From: Nitzschia sp. DOCU1 | Taxonomy: Eukaryota > Bacillariophyta > Bacillariophyceae > Bacillariales > Bacillariaceae | Direction of reading: 5' to 3' | Length of the DNA stretch: 64,000 nucleotides | Assembly (NCBI GenBank): GCA_951394045.1 | Contig: OX595990.1 | Span: 2,968,549 to 3,032,548, forward strand | In this document: positions 32,133 to 43,022 of the stretch, in pieces | Layout of the letters: the number at the start of each line of letters is the position of its first letter | Position numbering within the stretch: the stretch's first letter is position 1 | Position numbers and translations under genes: made by a program | Notes under the pieces: generated by a model | Told to the model about the DNA's origin: nothing | Seen by the model: only the letters and a program-made list of their open reading frames with translations | The model's database searches: none

Positions 32133-33742
32133 CTACGTGCTGGTAGTTGCTGTCTTGTCGTCGCTGACAGTCGGCAGTGCCGGCACTTGCTTTTTCTTGT
32201 TTCCACTAAAGATACCCAAGCGGCGCAAAATCTTTCGAATTCTCATGGCAAAGAGTCTCCAGATTCCGCGTGTACCAGGGCGGCCAAGTCCACCAAACGC
32301 ACGAGAATGAAAGTTGATCATGGCCTTTTCATATTGAATATTTCGAAGGACAGAAGTAGCGGCTTCCCAACCCCATCGTTCCGCTTCTGCTCGAGCTTTC
32401 TTGCCCATTGATTTTCGGAATTTCTCATCTTGCAACTGTTTCAAACGCCCCACAAATCCATCAATGTTACCGGGTTCTACCAGAAATCCATCCTTCTCAT
32501 CTTGAATCAGATCCGGGATACCTCCAGCCTTGGCACCGACGACTGGAACTCCCGAGGCCATACTTTCAAGGACCACAAATCCCAATGTCTCCGAGTCACT
32601 CGGCATGACAAACACGTCTGCACTGGCAAAGGCTTGAGACAAGGCATCTCCACTCATTTGTCCCATAAATTTTGTTTTGGTGCCCTTGAAGTACTCTTCC
32701 AATTCCTCCATTTGGGGTCCCTTTCCAACCACGCAGAATCGTGCGTTTGGCATCTTTGCCATCATGGCTCGTACATCCTTGATGCGCTTTTCCGCGCCCA
32801 ACCGGCCCACATACACCATCAAAAAGTCGTCGGGATGACCATCGGTCATTTGCGCACGCATGTCGTCGCTTCGGAATTTGGGGTCGAATCGTTCGGTATC
32901 AATACCTTTGCGCCAAACGTCGACTCGAGGAATACCCTGAGAGGTGAGTTCATCTCTCATTTGAGGGGAGGTTACCAAAGTCAAATCTGCTCGTCCATGG
33001 ACCCATCGAAGAGCATCCCACGACAATTTTTCAATACCAGGGATGAAATTGAGGTAATTAATGGCGTAAGACGGCAAGTGCGTGTGATAACTAACGACCA
33101 AGGGAATGCACATGACCCGAGCGTAGAAAATTGCAGCAAAGACCATGAATCCACTAGAGAGAGGAGAGAAAGCCTCGTTAGAAGAAGAAACAACGACAAA
33201 TCCCAGGTAGGCAGATACGTCACTTACGGACTTGTGACATGGATAAGATCTGGCTTGAACTGTTCGATCATTTGAGCCCCCTTCATTTCCGGCAAGTCCA
33301 GAGTCAAGGAGATTTGGTTGTAAAGCGGAAAGGTAAAGCCCAGAGTGTGCCGAATCTTGAATCCAAAGGCCTTTTTGGGAAGCTGGGCTCGTGGCGTTTT
33401 GCTGTCGACTGTCAAAATGTCCACTTCGTCGCCCGCTTTCGAGAGATATTTGAGCATTTCCTGGAATCGATTGGCATATCCAGAGACGTGTGTGAAGGGA
33501 GTCGGTTCCACCATTAAGCAGACTCGTCGCGGGGGATTTCGCTTGAGTGGGGGAGCTTGGTTATCTCGGCTATTTCCGCCCTTACCCCTTCCCTTCACTA
33601 CTTGTAGGGCAGAGGATGATGATGATGAGTGTGGTGGGGCAAACAGTGGAGATTTAACAAATCGCTGGTGCTGAGAGAGCTGAAAGGCGTGGCTAGTAGC
33701 CAGCAGTAGGGCAAATGCCGAGGTCAGCGTCGGAATCTTCAT
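32133..33742 (-). CDS. SQD2: UDP-sulfoquinovose:diacylglycerol sulfoquinovosyltransferase
   Basis: Exons 33742-33228 and 33153-32133, with a 74-bp phase-2 intron. The product is 511 aa. This is a GT4 glycosyltransferase of GT-B fold that transfers sulfoquinovose to diacylglycerol to make the thylakoid sulfolipid SQDG. Typical sequence includes EPTPFTHVSGYANRF, HVTSP-GFMVF across the splice junction, PLVVSYHTHLPSYA, VWRKGIDTERFDP, YVGRLGAEKRIKD and the nucleotide-sugar site PSDSETLGFVVLESMASG. The N-terminus is a hydrophobic signal ending SHAF|QL followed by a Ser-rich stretch, as in diatom bipartite plastid leaders. This places it in the plastid and marks a photosynthetic host. Confidence 0.93.
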
Positions 33743-34887
33743 TGTCGTTTTCGAATCTTTCGTATCGTCAGAGAGTCAGGGGGGAGGATGGGGGGTTGTA
33801 GAGGGTATGAATGAATGTGATGTAGGATCGGTTGCACCACTATGGTGTAAAAGTTATGGATGGTTCTCAACAATGCCGCCCGAATGCGCAAGCGAAGTCC
33901 AAAACAAAGACAAATGAATCTACGAAGGACTTGAAGACGATGGATCGGTGCGCTCTGGCTATTTTTCACAATGGTGCAAAGGCACAACGAACATCTTCGG
34001 TGGAATGAAGCAAGGACAAGGCCGAACTAAGGGCCGAACAGTGACGCTGCGATTTTGCCGAACGCGAAACCGTCATGCTCTCCTTTTTTGAACCAGGATT
34101 TCCCGCCAACCTTCGTCTTCGGGTTGTTCCTCTCAAGTCGAAAGTAGGGGTACGTACGTGCGTCAGTCGATGTGCGGGCCTCCGGTAAAGCGGTTACACA
34201 GTGTGGTATGTCCGTTATTGCTCGTCGAGCAGAAACGGACGCCAAAAAAGCTACTGTACACAGCCAAAGGCTTTTTCTGTTGCAAATTCGTGCAAACTCG
34301 GTCGCTACCGACCTCCACCTGCCACCAACGGCACCCCCACTAGCTAGGTAGAGCGTCTTCCCGTAATTGTATCATAAAACGCTGTCTCGTGCGATTTGAT
34401 CCAATCGCTCTACTTCGGGAATCAAATGCGTACCAGGTGGTTGGCTTTTAACCGGTTCCCGTTGCCGAATGGGGATTGGAACGATAAAATACTGTAGATT
34501 CGAGAAAGATTCGACTGGCAATTGTGGGCACGAAAATGACAGCTGCAGACACGTGCAGTGGAGACACTCCCTGTTTTGGCCGCAAGATATCCGTGTTGAT
34601 GTTGTTGTGACGCCGCCGACGCTCTCGGTACGAAGTATCGAAGAAGCCCAGAGAGAAGCAGAAAAACCTGTATTTTCTGAAATGTCAAAACGGCTCGGGG
34701 CAGAGCTGATTTTTTGTTGGGGACATCAAACAAAGAACGAAAGATCCCATTGCTTTCTCTACGAAACACTATATCGAAGCTGCCCTCTACAAGAACAAGC
34801 TTCCTACCGTAGTCTGCGCCCGCATCCTATCAACTTTTTAATCCGCGATTCCAGCCAAGCCGTTTTACAAGGGGGGGGTAAAGAATC
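33743..34887. other. divergent intergenic region
   Basis: About 1.1 kb between the starts of SQD2 (minus) and the second LGD/GPP gene (plus). A 157-codon frame (34469-34942) overlaps the downstream start and shows no domain. Nothing else is recognised. Confidence 0.4.
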
Positions 34888-35750
34888 ATGTTTGCCCTCG
34901 CAGCACATGCAGCGGCCCAAGCCGCGAATCCACCACCGTTAAAGCCTCGTCCGGCACCCGTCCAAAGGCGAAACAGCACTTCCGGTGGTAGTGTTCAAGG
35001 CCACAAGGGTGGGGGCAATCGACTTCGTTTATGGTCCAGCAGAAACGCCGCCTACACAACAATGGTAGCTCCTATTCCAGGACTGAAACCCATTCTGAAG
35101 CGCCAACCTGACACTGTTTGCACGCCCGCATCGTCCTCAGCAGAAGGAAACGAGGAAGAAGATGATGCGTCGCGAAATGGGCCCAAGGTCGTGGCGTTCT
35201 CCACTTTGGATATTGCAGAACACATAGTCGAACTTGGAGATGGCCCTTATTGTCAAGGACCTCCAGTTGCAATTGGCAATGAATGCGTCAATCGCTGCCA
35301 GGTGAATCTCGACGTGTTTGAGTCCACTCGAGCCGCCTCCAGAAGTCCAACCCGTAAATCTCTCGCCATGCAACCTTGGGAGAGATCCCAACTGTAAGTT
35401 TGTTATGTTCTTTGAAAGGGTTGGAACGGACGAGGAAGAGCGACCGCCATGAATCGACCCGAGTCCTTTCTCGACACCATTGAAAGTCCTTGATTTGCTC
35501 CCGCGTTCTTCTCATTATGTGTTGTTTTTCTTTCTTGTGATCCTCGTTGTTCTTCTACGACCCGGCGAGTAGGCTGCTATCGGCGGGGTATTCGGTTGAA
35601 GAAATTGCGAATGCCGCGCTAGCAACACATATGAATCGAGTGGAACTCTCCCAATCTTTACAAAACAGAAAGTGGGATAAATTCAACGCCGTCGGGGAGC
35701 GACTTCGTAGAACTCTGCTGATGAACACATCAACAACCTCTCGCAAGTAG
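34888..35750 (+). CDS. LGD/GPP-motif protein, second family member, one intron
   Basis: Exon 1 is 34888-35393 (donor GTAAGT, phase 2). Exon 2 begins at 35573, after GTAG, or at 35570, after CGAG, which adds one Arg. The product is 227 aa (or 228). The block VVAFSTLDIAEHIVELGDGP (101-120), QGPPVAIG and VFESTRA aligns with RVSFSNVNFRVFYTTLGDNP, GPPLTIEW and DWEEHRP of the gene at 17221. Exon 2 supplies LLSAGYSVEEIANAA, corresponding to the segment after RRQML there. The N-terminus is Ala/Pro-rich and basic. Here the GPP region lies within one exon, unlike the other member. Function is unknown. Confidence 0.7.
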
Positions 35751-36338
35751 TAGCGTCGAGGAAGCAACTACAGGCGATCATCCTTCAATACTGCAGCGTA
35801 GAGTAAGCACTATACAGTTAGCAACTACTACCTTGAAGATCGAAGGACGGATCTCTTTAGGTGGCGAATATTATTCCCTCGAGCTCAGAGATCGCTCCTT
35901 CTGGGTCGTCCAGCAGCAGGGAGTTGGTGCTAACTACATAGTGCGTACTCTGCGCTGCTCTAACTCTACTGCTCCTATACTATTTGACAAGACGCAGACG
36001 GACGACGTGGTTTCAAGCATTCTCTTTGTACCGCTAGCATCCTACATATTCATTCTTGTTGGTGTGCCTCAACTGTGAGCAGACGTGTTCTAAGCAAATC
36101 GCTGAGTGTTGTTTCAAGATTCTTATTGTTTTCCTTGAACGCAAGCTTCAGCATAGAGAAAGGGCTGCTCCCCACTCTCAAGTTATAGTAGACTCGATAG
36201 AAAGTAAGTTTATCGTCACTAACCGGTAGAGAAAGGTGGTAGTCGATGTTTCAAAACTTTTTGTCTATTTGTATCTTCCTTTCAATTCTAGTATGTATAT
36301 TGTACGCAGTAGCAACATCGTGACGTTCTCTGACTAAC
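35751..36338. other. convergent intergenic region
   Basis: An ACCGGT (36222-36227) is present without the full TACCGGTA palindrome. An 81-codon frame (35833-36078) is not convincing. Confidence 0.4.
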
Positions 36339-36764
36339 TCACGCTGCTCTTGGGACCACCTTGAACGCCTTTCGGATGCGGTGTAGTGGTCCAAAGGTCG
36401 GTGCCTTGCTTGCCAAGAAATCGGTATCCTTGAGAAGTTCGTCGTGAGAGTCTTCCACGAAAGTATTATCCCCGGATCCCCCGATGGACAAAGTCATGCC
36501 AAGAATGGACTCAGACGGATGCCCATTCTCAGCTCTCCAAAAGTGGATTTCTTCCCTGAGACTTCGTGCGGCAACGAGGTCGTTAACCGACATGTCTTTC
36601 CCCGAGCAAGGGCAGAAGTTATTCCCCATATTCAGCCACCGCAAAATGGCTTTTTTCTCGAACGTATATCCATGTGAGCTGATGAGCGGGTCCCACATGA
36701 GCTGACGGGACATATCGCAGAGGTAGAGGGCCGGAGTAGCAACGTTGTTACTTTGTTTGGACAT
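36339..36764 (-). CDS. U-box domain protein, putative E3 ubiquitin ligase
   Basis: 141 aa from the ATG at 36764 (MSKQSNNVATPALYLC). The U-box fills residues 14-75: LMWDPLISSHGYTFEKKAI, RWLNMGNN, CPCSGKDM, DLVAARSLREEI. This is the RING-like fold without zinc ligands that recruits E2 enzymes. The C-terminal part is short, polar and unassigned, so the protein is small compared with CHIP- or PUB-type ligases. The frame is open upstream with an ATG at 36938, but that extension is His/Ser-rich and unlike a conserved N-terminus. The domain is certain; substrate and partners are unknown. Confidence 0.78.
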   Translation of the reverse strand: MSKQSNNVATPALYLCDMSRQLMWDPLISSHGYTFEKKAILRWLNMGNNFCPCSGKDMSVNDLVAARSLREEIHFWRAENGHPSESILGMTLSIGGSGDNTFVEDSHDELLKDTDFLASKAPTFGPLHRIRKAFKVVPRAA

Positions 36765-38045
36765 GGTGTGTTTCTTTTTCTGTTCCGGTTTAAGATGAAT
36801 GAGGTTGTTTGGCTTTCCAATTTTATGAGGACTGCCCGAGATGAAATGATGTGAAGTTATGAAGGATGCGATCCTATGTGGCGGGATAGGGTGCACAATG
36901 ACTGCTGACGTCGACGAGAACTTCGAGCACATTCCCAAGAAAGAGATAAAAAATCTTTCTTCTTTTATTACGTGGTTTCGAATTATTTAAATAGGTGGCA
37001 TCTCACACCACCATTCCATCGGAGAAAATAATTATACCAAAAAGGGAAGGTGGCGATCCACACCACCACATAAAATATCAACAGATGACCCTGGGAAGCT
37101 TTTTTCAACTTGATTGTTATTTGGTGCCGCCATAAAAGTTTTGTGTGCTCGTTTGGAGTTTTTGTGATTTTCTCCCCCAATGTTATGCTCAACGAAGCAG
37201 CAGTAGTATCATGCTTGGGACATGTCGATCATGACCATCCTTTTTTGATAAAATCGCATCATCTATGGATGTATGGACAATCCGCTACGATACCTTGTTT
37301 CAGTTTAGTTCTCTTAGCGCGCATCGCATCAGCCATACATGTAGCTCACGGCCGTCTTTTTTGATAAAAAAATCGCCAGTCGATGCTGATGGCCCACCTT
37401 ACACTATTCCACCGCAACTGGGAATGGCCATCACTACCAGCGAGTGCTGATGACAACTTGTTCTGTTCCTGCAGGTTCGGGGGGACTTCCGGTCGCTGAA
37501 TCCTGCTGAGAGGAAGTGGATTGAGGAGCTCCAGCAGCAGCAACTTCTGCCTCTTCTTGCTCCTGGTGCGGCCGAGTCTGAATGATCGTAGCCATGGATT
37601 CTATGATCATGCCGAAGTGCGGTATCGTAGTAGTGTAGGATAAAGTGCTGCGTTGCTCATCTCCCCTACTATCGCTACTGTAAGACTACTTCTTCTGGCG
37701 TAGCGCGCAGTCTTCACTGCTCTAAATAGTAGAAGTATCGTATCATAGTCTCGAAGGGGGCCGGTCACGAGTTACGAGTGGGGGATGCAACGAACCCACA
37801 CTTCTGCCCCAAATTCCCACCCGGGCAATATTGAGAACCATCATGCAGTTTTCGCCGTTGCGGTCACCGGTTCTTGCGTTGTTGCCGGTGTCCATGCCTC
37901 CTTCTCGTCCTTCCCGGTGCTGGCATCGGTTCCTCGCCCACAAACGATGGCGAAAAAAAGCTCTGATGAAGTAAGGAATTGTCTTCGTACTATTTCACTC
38001 AATCTTCTTCTTACCACTTTCTTGCAAAACAGCACAAGCCCAACC
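36765..38045. other. divergent intergenic region
   Basis: About 1.3 kb between the U-box gene and the glycosyltransferase. Two TTTTTTGATAAAA stretches lie at about 37240 and 37357. TAGTAG-rich DNA lies around 37625-37745. Possible 5'-UTR intron before the glycosyltransferase: donor GTAAGG at 37971, acceptor AACAG at 38032. Confidence 0.4.
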
Positions 38046-39395
38046 ATGGCCAACCCAGATAATAAGAAGCACATTGCCATTTTCAACATTATGGAAGCAG
38101 GCCACCTAAATCCAGGCCTTGGCAAAACCCGCAAACTCGTCGAACAGGGACATCAGGTGACTTGCATCCTCAGCTGCGTCGTCGATGACAAGAGCGTCTG
38201 GAAGAAGGCGGAAGACGCCGTCAACCAGACTGGCGCCACTTACATCAATCACTACGACCTGGAAGGTGTCCAGGCCGAAGAAGCCTTCGCGACATTGAGC
38301 CAGATGCCCCCCATGCCGCAGCTCCGCATCATGGCGGGCAATGTCAAGTACCTTACTCAGCCCACCATCGAGTGGTTGAAGAAGAACAATGTGGACGTTG
38401 TAGTCTTTGGACATTACGCACCATCGGCGTATATTGCTGCCAAGTTCTTGTCCATTCCTTGCATTTGCATGTTTACTCAGATCCCCTTGATAGAGCAACC
38501 GTCCTCCGCGGCTTTGCATCGAAACTTTCAAGGCAAACCAGGCATGTCTTGGATGGATCTCCCTCCTGTGATGAGTTCCTTCGCGACTGTGAAGGAGAAG
38601 TATGGGGTAGACTTGCGGGAATCGCTCAATCCTCTTCGTCAACTCTGGTACAACGATGTCACGACCCTGGCATACACTCTCCCCGAACTCTCTAATGTCA
38701 AGGAAGAAAACGTTGTATTTGTCGGAACGAATCCTCGCTTGGCAACGGAAGTGGATCATCCCCTCGTGCAAAAGGCCATTGAATGGAAAAAGCAGTCGGA
38801 CAACAACAAGGTATTCATGGTCACTCTTGGAACGATTGCAATGGGGCCACTTTGGGGCCTTTTCCAAGAATGGATTACCAAGGAGTTCTGGCCTGCCATT
38901 CACGAACTCGCCAAGTCCAGGCCCGACGTACTGATCGTACTGGGGCTCGGTAACGAGGCTCGAATTGAGGATTTTCATGCTCAGGGGCACGATGATTTAC
39001 CCAACTTGGCATTTGACACGTACTTGCCCCAAATCGAACTCCTCCAGCATTGCGATGCTGCTTTGATTCATGGGGGATGTGGATCCACGCATGAGGCAGT
39101 GTACGCGGAATGTCCACTCATTGTCGTGCCCCTCTTTGGAGATCAAATGGATACCGCCGCTGCTTGTGATTCGGCTGGAGTGGCCGTGGTCTTTCCCTCG
39201 GAAGGAAAAATGGTCCCAGGAAGGCCGTTTCCATTGGCAGAACGAGCATGCTTTACTCCTTCGGCTCTGGAAGATGCCGTAGCCAAGTGTTTTACCGATC
39301 AAGCCATGACCAGCAAAGTGAAAGAGCTTGCTATGCAGTTGAAAATGCTCGAACAAGAAGCCAAGGATGTCAAGACTGTACTAGCCGTTGTTTGA
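38046..39395 (+). CDS. GT1-family UDP-glycosyltransferase (macrolide-GT-like)
   Basis: 449 aa from the ATG at 38046, which has a good context (CCAACCATGG) and starts MANPDNKKHIAIFNI. GT-B fold: the N-terminal acceptor half begins HIAIFNIMEAGHLNPGL. The C-terminal donor half carries FMVTLGT and the nucleotide-sugar motif HGGCGSTHEAVYAECPLIVVPLFGDQ (positions 39069-39146), with the His and Asp-Gln that contact UDP-sugar. It resembles bacterial/algal macrolide-type glycosyltransferases, which glycosylate small lipophilic acceptors. The frame extends upstream to an ATG at 37785, but that leader crosses a plausible intron and is poorly protein-like. Acceptor is unknown. Confidence 0.82.
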   Translation: MANPDNKKHIAIFNIMEAGHLNPGLGKTRKLVEQGHQVTCILSCVVDDKSVWKKAEDAVNQTGATYINHYDLEGVQAEEAFATLSQMPPMPQLRIMAGNVKYLTQPTIEWLKKNNVDVVVFGHYAPSAYIAAKFLSIPCICMFTQIPLIEQPSSAALHRNFQGKPGMSWMDLPPVMSSFATVKEKYGVDLRESLNPLRQLWYNDVTTLAYTLPELSNVKEENVVFVGTNPRLATEVDHPLVQKAIEWKKQSDNNKVFMVTLGTIAMGPLWGLFQEWITKEFWPAIHELAKSRPDVLIVLGLGNEARIEDFHAQGHDDLPNLAFDTYLPQIELLQHCDAALIHGGCGSTHEAVYAECPLIVVPLFGDQMDTAAACDSAGVAVVFPSEGKMVPGRPFPLAERACFTPSALEDAVAKCFTDQAMTSKVKELAMQLKMLEQEAKDVKTVLAVV

Positions 39396-39704
39396 AGAGA
39401 AGAATGAGCTCCTGTTGGAACAGTAGTAGTTGGGATGTCCGACCACACAATTATTCGAATTTGACTAATGCATGTCCATTTGACAACTTTGCTCTTGAGT
39501 GAGAGCGATGCACAGGTAGTGCCAACCGAGACGAGGAAATATGTACGACGCGAATCAGACGCTCGTTTCCAAATGTGGCACAGCTAGATACATAACTACC
39601 TAGACGAAATCCTATCAGATGACTATATTTCGTGTGCACAACCAGCACGATCCTTCATGGCAGCAGGCTAATGAATAGCCACTACTTTGACGATGCTGAA
39701 ATGA
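39396..39704. other. convergent intergenic region
   Basis: Short 3'-3' gap between the glycosyltransferase and the GST-like gene. I see nothing in it. Confidence 0.5.
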
Positions 39705-40706
39705 TTAGATTCCAAGTTTGGCTCCCCACGACGTGGGCACCATGGGAAGTGATCGGCCATTACCCCCTTGCGTCCATTTCAACGTCATGAAATACAAGGC
39801 CATGATATCACGGGGAAGCACTGTTTCCTTCAATCCTTCAAAACTCGACAGGATATGACAAATGTATTGTTGCAAGCGTGGATAATCTTCGCGGACACTG
39901 TACTTGCCCAAGCCGAACCGAAACTGATACGCCAAATCCAAGCGCAAGAGTGAAATCCAAAGAATGATATCACAGAATCGAAATTTGGGGCCAAAGATAA
40001 AAGAATTCGGATGATTTTCGTCGTTGGCCTTTAATCGATTCTCCAATTCCCGGAGCGCTTCATAGTATTCTTCCACCATTTTGTCGTGTTCCACTCCATT
40101 TTTGGTAGCATTCATTCGGTACACAGCCGTCGTGATATTGGCATGTAGCCATTTGCAAAAGTCTATATGTTCCTTTCGTTCCTCTTCCGAAGAAGGAAAG
40201 AGTTCCAAATCTTGATTTCGTGTCGCCAAAGCAGGTTTGATTTGTTCTTCCATCATTTGTGCCAATCCCAGTGACGAATTCGAGACGGCCGTTCCCGTCT
40301 TGGTATCCCACAAGAGTGGAACACTCACAGCACCTTCAAAGTGAGGATTTGCCTTGACATAGAGTTCTTTCAAATGACCATGACCGAGTGGATCCGGGTC
40401 TGTTTGAGCAGACGGAAAGTTATCGACCAGTTCTTGTTCGCCGGGCGATTTTGGCTCAAAGAACCATCCATTGTCATAGGACGCCGGAAAGAGTTTGACG
40501 ACTTGGATGGGGAGACCATAAATCGCTTGCAAGGCCCAGGGTCGGGCCGCAAAGGGACATCCCGCCACCACATAAAGTATGTAGCGATTCGGTTCGGCTG
40601 GAAATTTCGCGGGCGTTCCGTCAGAGGCAGTCAAATTACACACCGAGCCCAAGAATTCCGTATCACTGTTCGGTCCAACTCCTCCATCACAACAAAGACA
40701 GTCCAT
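39705..40706 (-). CDS. Xi-class glutathione transferase / glutathionyl-hydroquinone reductase-like
   Basis: 333 aa from the ATG at 40706 (MDCLCCDGG). The thioredoxin-fold half has the active-site motif VAGCPFAARPWALQAIYGLP with a candidate catalytic Cys50, matching the GCPWA-type site of ECM4/YqjG enzymes. The all-helical C-terminal half follows (FIFGPKFRFCDIILWISLLR). Enzymes of this class reduce glutathionyl-hydroquinones using GSH. Pro-Phe replaces the usual Pro-Trp after the Cys. The frame is open upstream to 41051, but this part is Arg/Ser-rich. The TATATATA at about 40715-40722 sits too near the chosen ATG to act as a TATA box for it, so the start is the weak point. Confidence 0.78.
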   Translation of the reverse strand: MDCLCCDGGVGPNSDTEFLGSVCNLTASDGTPAKFPAEPNRYILYVVAGCPFAARPWALQAIYGLPIQVVKLFPASYDNGWFFEPKSPGEQELVDNFPSAQTDPDPLGHGHLKELYVKANPHFEGAVSVPLLWDTKTGTAVSNSSLGLAQMMEEQIKPALATRNQDLELFPSSEEERKEHIDFCKWLHANITTAVYRMNATKNGVEHDKMVEEYYEALRELENRLKANDENHPNSFIFGPKFRFCDIILWISLLRLDLAYQFRFGLGKYSVREDYPRLQQYICHILSSFEGLKETVLPRDIMALYFMTLKWTQGGNGRSLPMVPTSWGAKLGI

Positions 40707-41160
40707 GGTATATGTATATATAGGATGGTAACCGAAGTCACAGCAAGTAAACCCTCTTTTTGTTTCGTCGAGAGCGGTGGATTTTATGGGAAAAGGATCG
40801 GAATGCAATGGGCGGTTCGCAATCGCAAGGCGGAGAAAAAAGGCCGTATCTTTCTTGGAGCACGTGCCGCCAGCGCGCGAAAGAATGGCCTGTTTCCCCG
40901 ACATGGTCATTTGAGTCAATCGACGAGAATCCGTCGAATGCCGGTCTGTGCGACGACGGCGAAACGAACAATCGAGAAACGAACGAATGGAGACGACGAT
41001 GACGATTGAGACGCACGAGTGAATTCTCTGCATCACATGCCGTCTGGTCATAAACTACTACTACTTTGACTGCATCACCACACAGCAGCCCTCTTTGTTG
41101 CACCCCTCGCCACATTGTATATACAGATCGTGCAGACAGCACTTGATAACTCTCATCATC
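40707..41160. other. divergent intergenic region
   Basis: Shared upstream DNA of the GST-like (minus) and cytochrome b5 (plus) genes. Most of it is open in the GST frame, so an N-terminal extension of the GST cannot be excluded. Confidence 0.4.
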
Positions 41161-41811
41161 ATGTCTGATACCGAGCAAACGCCTGAAGTCTCCACCATGC
41201 TGCCCCCACCGAATCGGCCAGCCCCGGCCGATCGACACATGAACGATTCCACCATGCCTCCGCCTCGTTACGCGAATAATGCCAAACTCTCTACCACTAA
41301 AAAGCCCGCAGTCAATCCAAAACATCGCTTCGGTTTACATGACTGGAAACGTCTACTCCAAGTTTCTACCGATTTGGCCCAACGCAAAGGACAACCCATC
41401 CGTCGTGACATTACTCCCGAAGAAGTCCGGCAGCATTGTAAAAATCACGATGGTTGGATCATTTTACGAGGCCGCGTCTATAATATCGGTCCGTATCTTC
41501 CCTATCATCCAGGTGGCATTACCATTTTCAAAAATCTGCTGGGCAAAGACGCCACTACCATGTTTGACAAGTACCATCGATGGGTCAATATTGATGGTCT
41601 CATTGGACCTCTCTTGTTGGGATTTATTGCGGGGCCGCCCAAGACCAATCCATTTTCAGTAGTGCCACCCAAAGAATCCCATCTCAGCAATGCTCCGCGT
41701 GTATCGACACAAGCCGCGTCGGGGTCCTCGTTATTGGCACAGGATGATGAAGAAGAAGAAGACGAAGAAGATGCAATTCTTCCTCCAACGTCGTCGCCAC
41801 AGTCTTCCTAG
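41161..41811 (+). CDS. cytochrome b5-domain protein
   Basis: 216 aa from the ATG at 41161. The cytochrome b5-like heme domain lies at about residues 75-160: DITPEEVRQHCKNHDGWI, LRGRVYNIGPYLPYHPGG with the first axial His, and FDKYHRWVN with the second. The RRDITPEEV / H-x-WVN pattern is closest to the b5 domain of cytochrome b5 reductase 4 and its stand-alone relatives. The flanks are Pro/Ser-rich and the C-terminus is strongly acidic (DDEEEEDEEDA). There is no membrane anchor or reductase domain, so it is a soluble electron carrier that needs an external reductase. Both heme ligands are intact. Confidence 0.87.
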   Translation: MSDTEQTPEVSTMLPPPNRPAPADRHMNDSTMPPPRYANNAKLSTTKKPAVNPKHRFGLHDWKRLLQVSTDLAQRKGQPIRRDITPEEVRQHCKNHDGWIILRGRVYNIGPYLPYHPGGITIFKNLLGKDATTMFDKYHRWVNIDGLIGPLLLGFIAGPPKTNPFSVVPPKESHLSNAPRVSTQAASGSSLLAQDDEEEEDEEDAILPPTSSPQSS

Positions 41812-42159
41812 TTCCAAACAAGCACAAAGACTTGATCTTACTGGGCTACATCCTGTGGAAGATGTATCCTCCATTTTGCGTTATAGCGGCTGACAGACCG
41901 GCTGTCCCCGGTCTCCGCCGCCGGACTGCCTCCCTTTCTCTCAGCAGCAGCAGCAGCAGTTTGTCGTGTGTAGCCGGAGTGCGACCATTGGAGAATGAGA
42001 TGCCATTGCAAATAGGAAGCTCGGCTCATGATCAGTGATCCCTGATTGCTACTGCTGTAACGTGACGAGAGCTGGGATGTGTCTTCTGACTGCTTTTTGC
42101 GGATTTGCCACTCGGTAAATGACGGATGATGGCTCGCTCGCGACATTGTCCTCGTTGTC
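41812..42159. other. intergenic region
   Basis: This is unique DNA between the cytochrome b5 gene and the left end of the tandem duplication. It has a short (CAG)n run near 41943-41960. No gene is supported. Confidence 0.45.
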
Positions 42160-42866
42160 GTTGTTCTTTGAGTGGCTCAACCACACCAGCAATCACATGC
42201 AGGTTGCGCTGCGGATGTATCACAAAATCGGCGTTGTGCAACAACGCTCACACGACAAACACAAAAAATGGAAATTGGTAGCAATGGACATGGTAGGTCC
42301 TGTGTGATTTGGAACGGAGAACTACCAGCTTGCCTGAATTCCTCGGCGATGCTGCCCCCCAAGCCATCAAAGTTGTTATTGGTACAAGAGCGATTGGCTC
42401 GATTCAAGGGCTCTTCTGTCATAGGTAGAGCAATCAATCACTTCTTCTAGAGCTACCGGCAGGTTTGTTTGTGTCAATCGACACCAAGTTGTCGCAGCCT
42501 CTGCATTTTTAGATTGAGGATCCACAACACGGCAAAAGTAGCTACTACCTCTAGTAGTAGAAGTAGCTACAAAATGGCATGATCAAAAGATAAGGATTGG
42601 ATAATACCGGAGATCGCTCGTTGGCCTTGGCCTCGGGTCGCAATATTCGTCCCGGCCGGTAGTTGAGCGCCTCGCTCTCGCGAGACGGGGACGCCTTCGC
42701 TCTTCTCGCACTCATCACAGACGGCGTCCGATGTCACTGCAGACCAAAGTGCCAATCCCATAATTGCCCCCGGGTCATTGAAGTCTTTGGTGCTCGGATG
42801 CAAGTAACGAGATAAAAAGGCAGAAAGTCTAGACTTCGGACTATTTTAACTTCCGGACGACAATGT

Positions 42867-42872
42867 CACGTG
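42867..42872. promoter_or_regulatory. CACGTG (G-box/E-box) upstream of J/EF-hand gene A
   Basis: CACGTG lies 156 bp before the ATG at 43023. The same hexamer is kept at the same distance in copy B (45304-45309) although neighbouring bases differ. bHLH/bZIP binding is inferred. Confidence 0.35.
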
Positions 42873-43022
42873 AAAGGGGATGAGAGAACACCTTTTCCGT
42901 TGTCCTTACTTTCCTTTCGGCACTCTACTTCTGAAGTAGCTCGACGAAGGACTTTATTTTTACTGTCGCAGCTGCTTGCATTGAGATCGATTCTCTGGTA
43001 GTTCCAAAAGAATCTCGCCAAA

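Noticed and set aside
37785..38045. N-terminal extension of the glycosyltransferase to the ATG at 37785
   Set aside because: The extension crosses a plausible GT-AG intron, is low in protein-like character, and the ATG at 38046 gives the standard length and a strong start context.
38106..38990. 294-codon minus-strand frame opposite the glycosyltransferase
   Set aside because: The plus-strand frame has clear GT1 motifs; the antisense frame has none.
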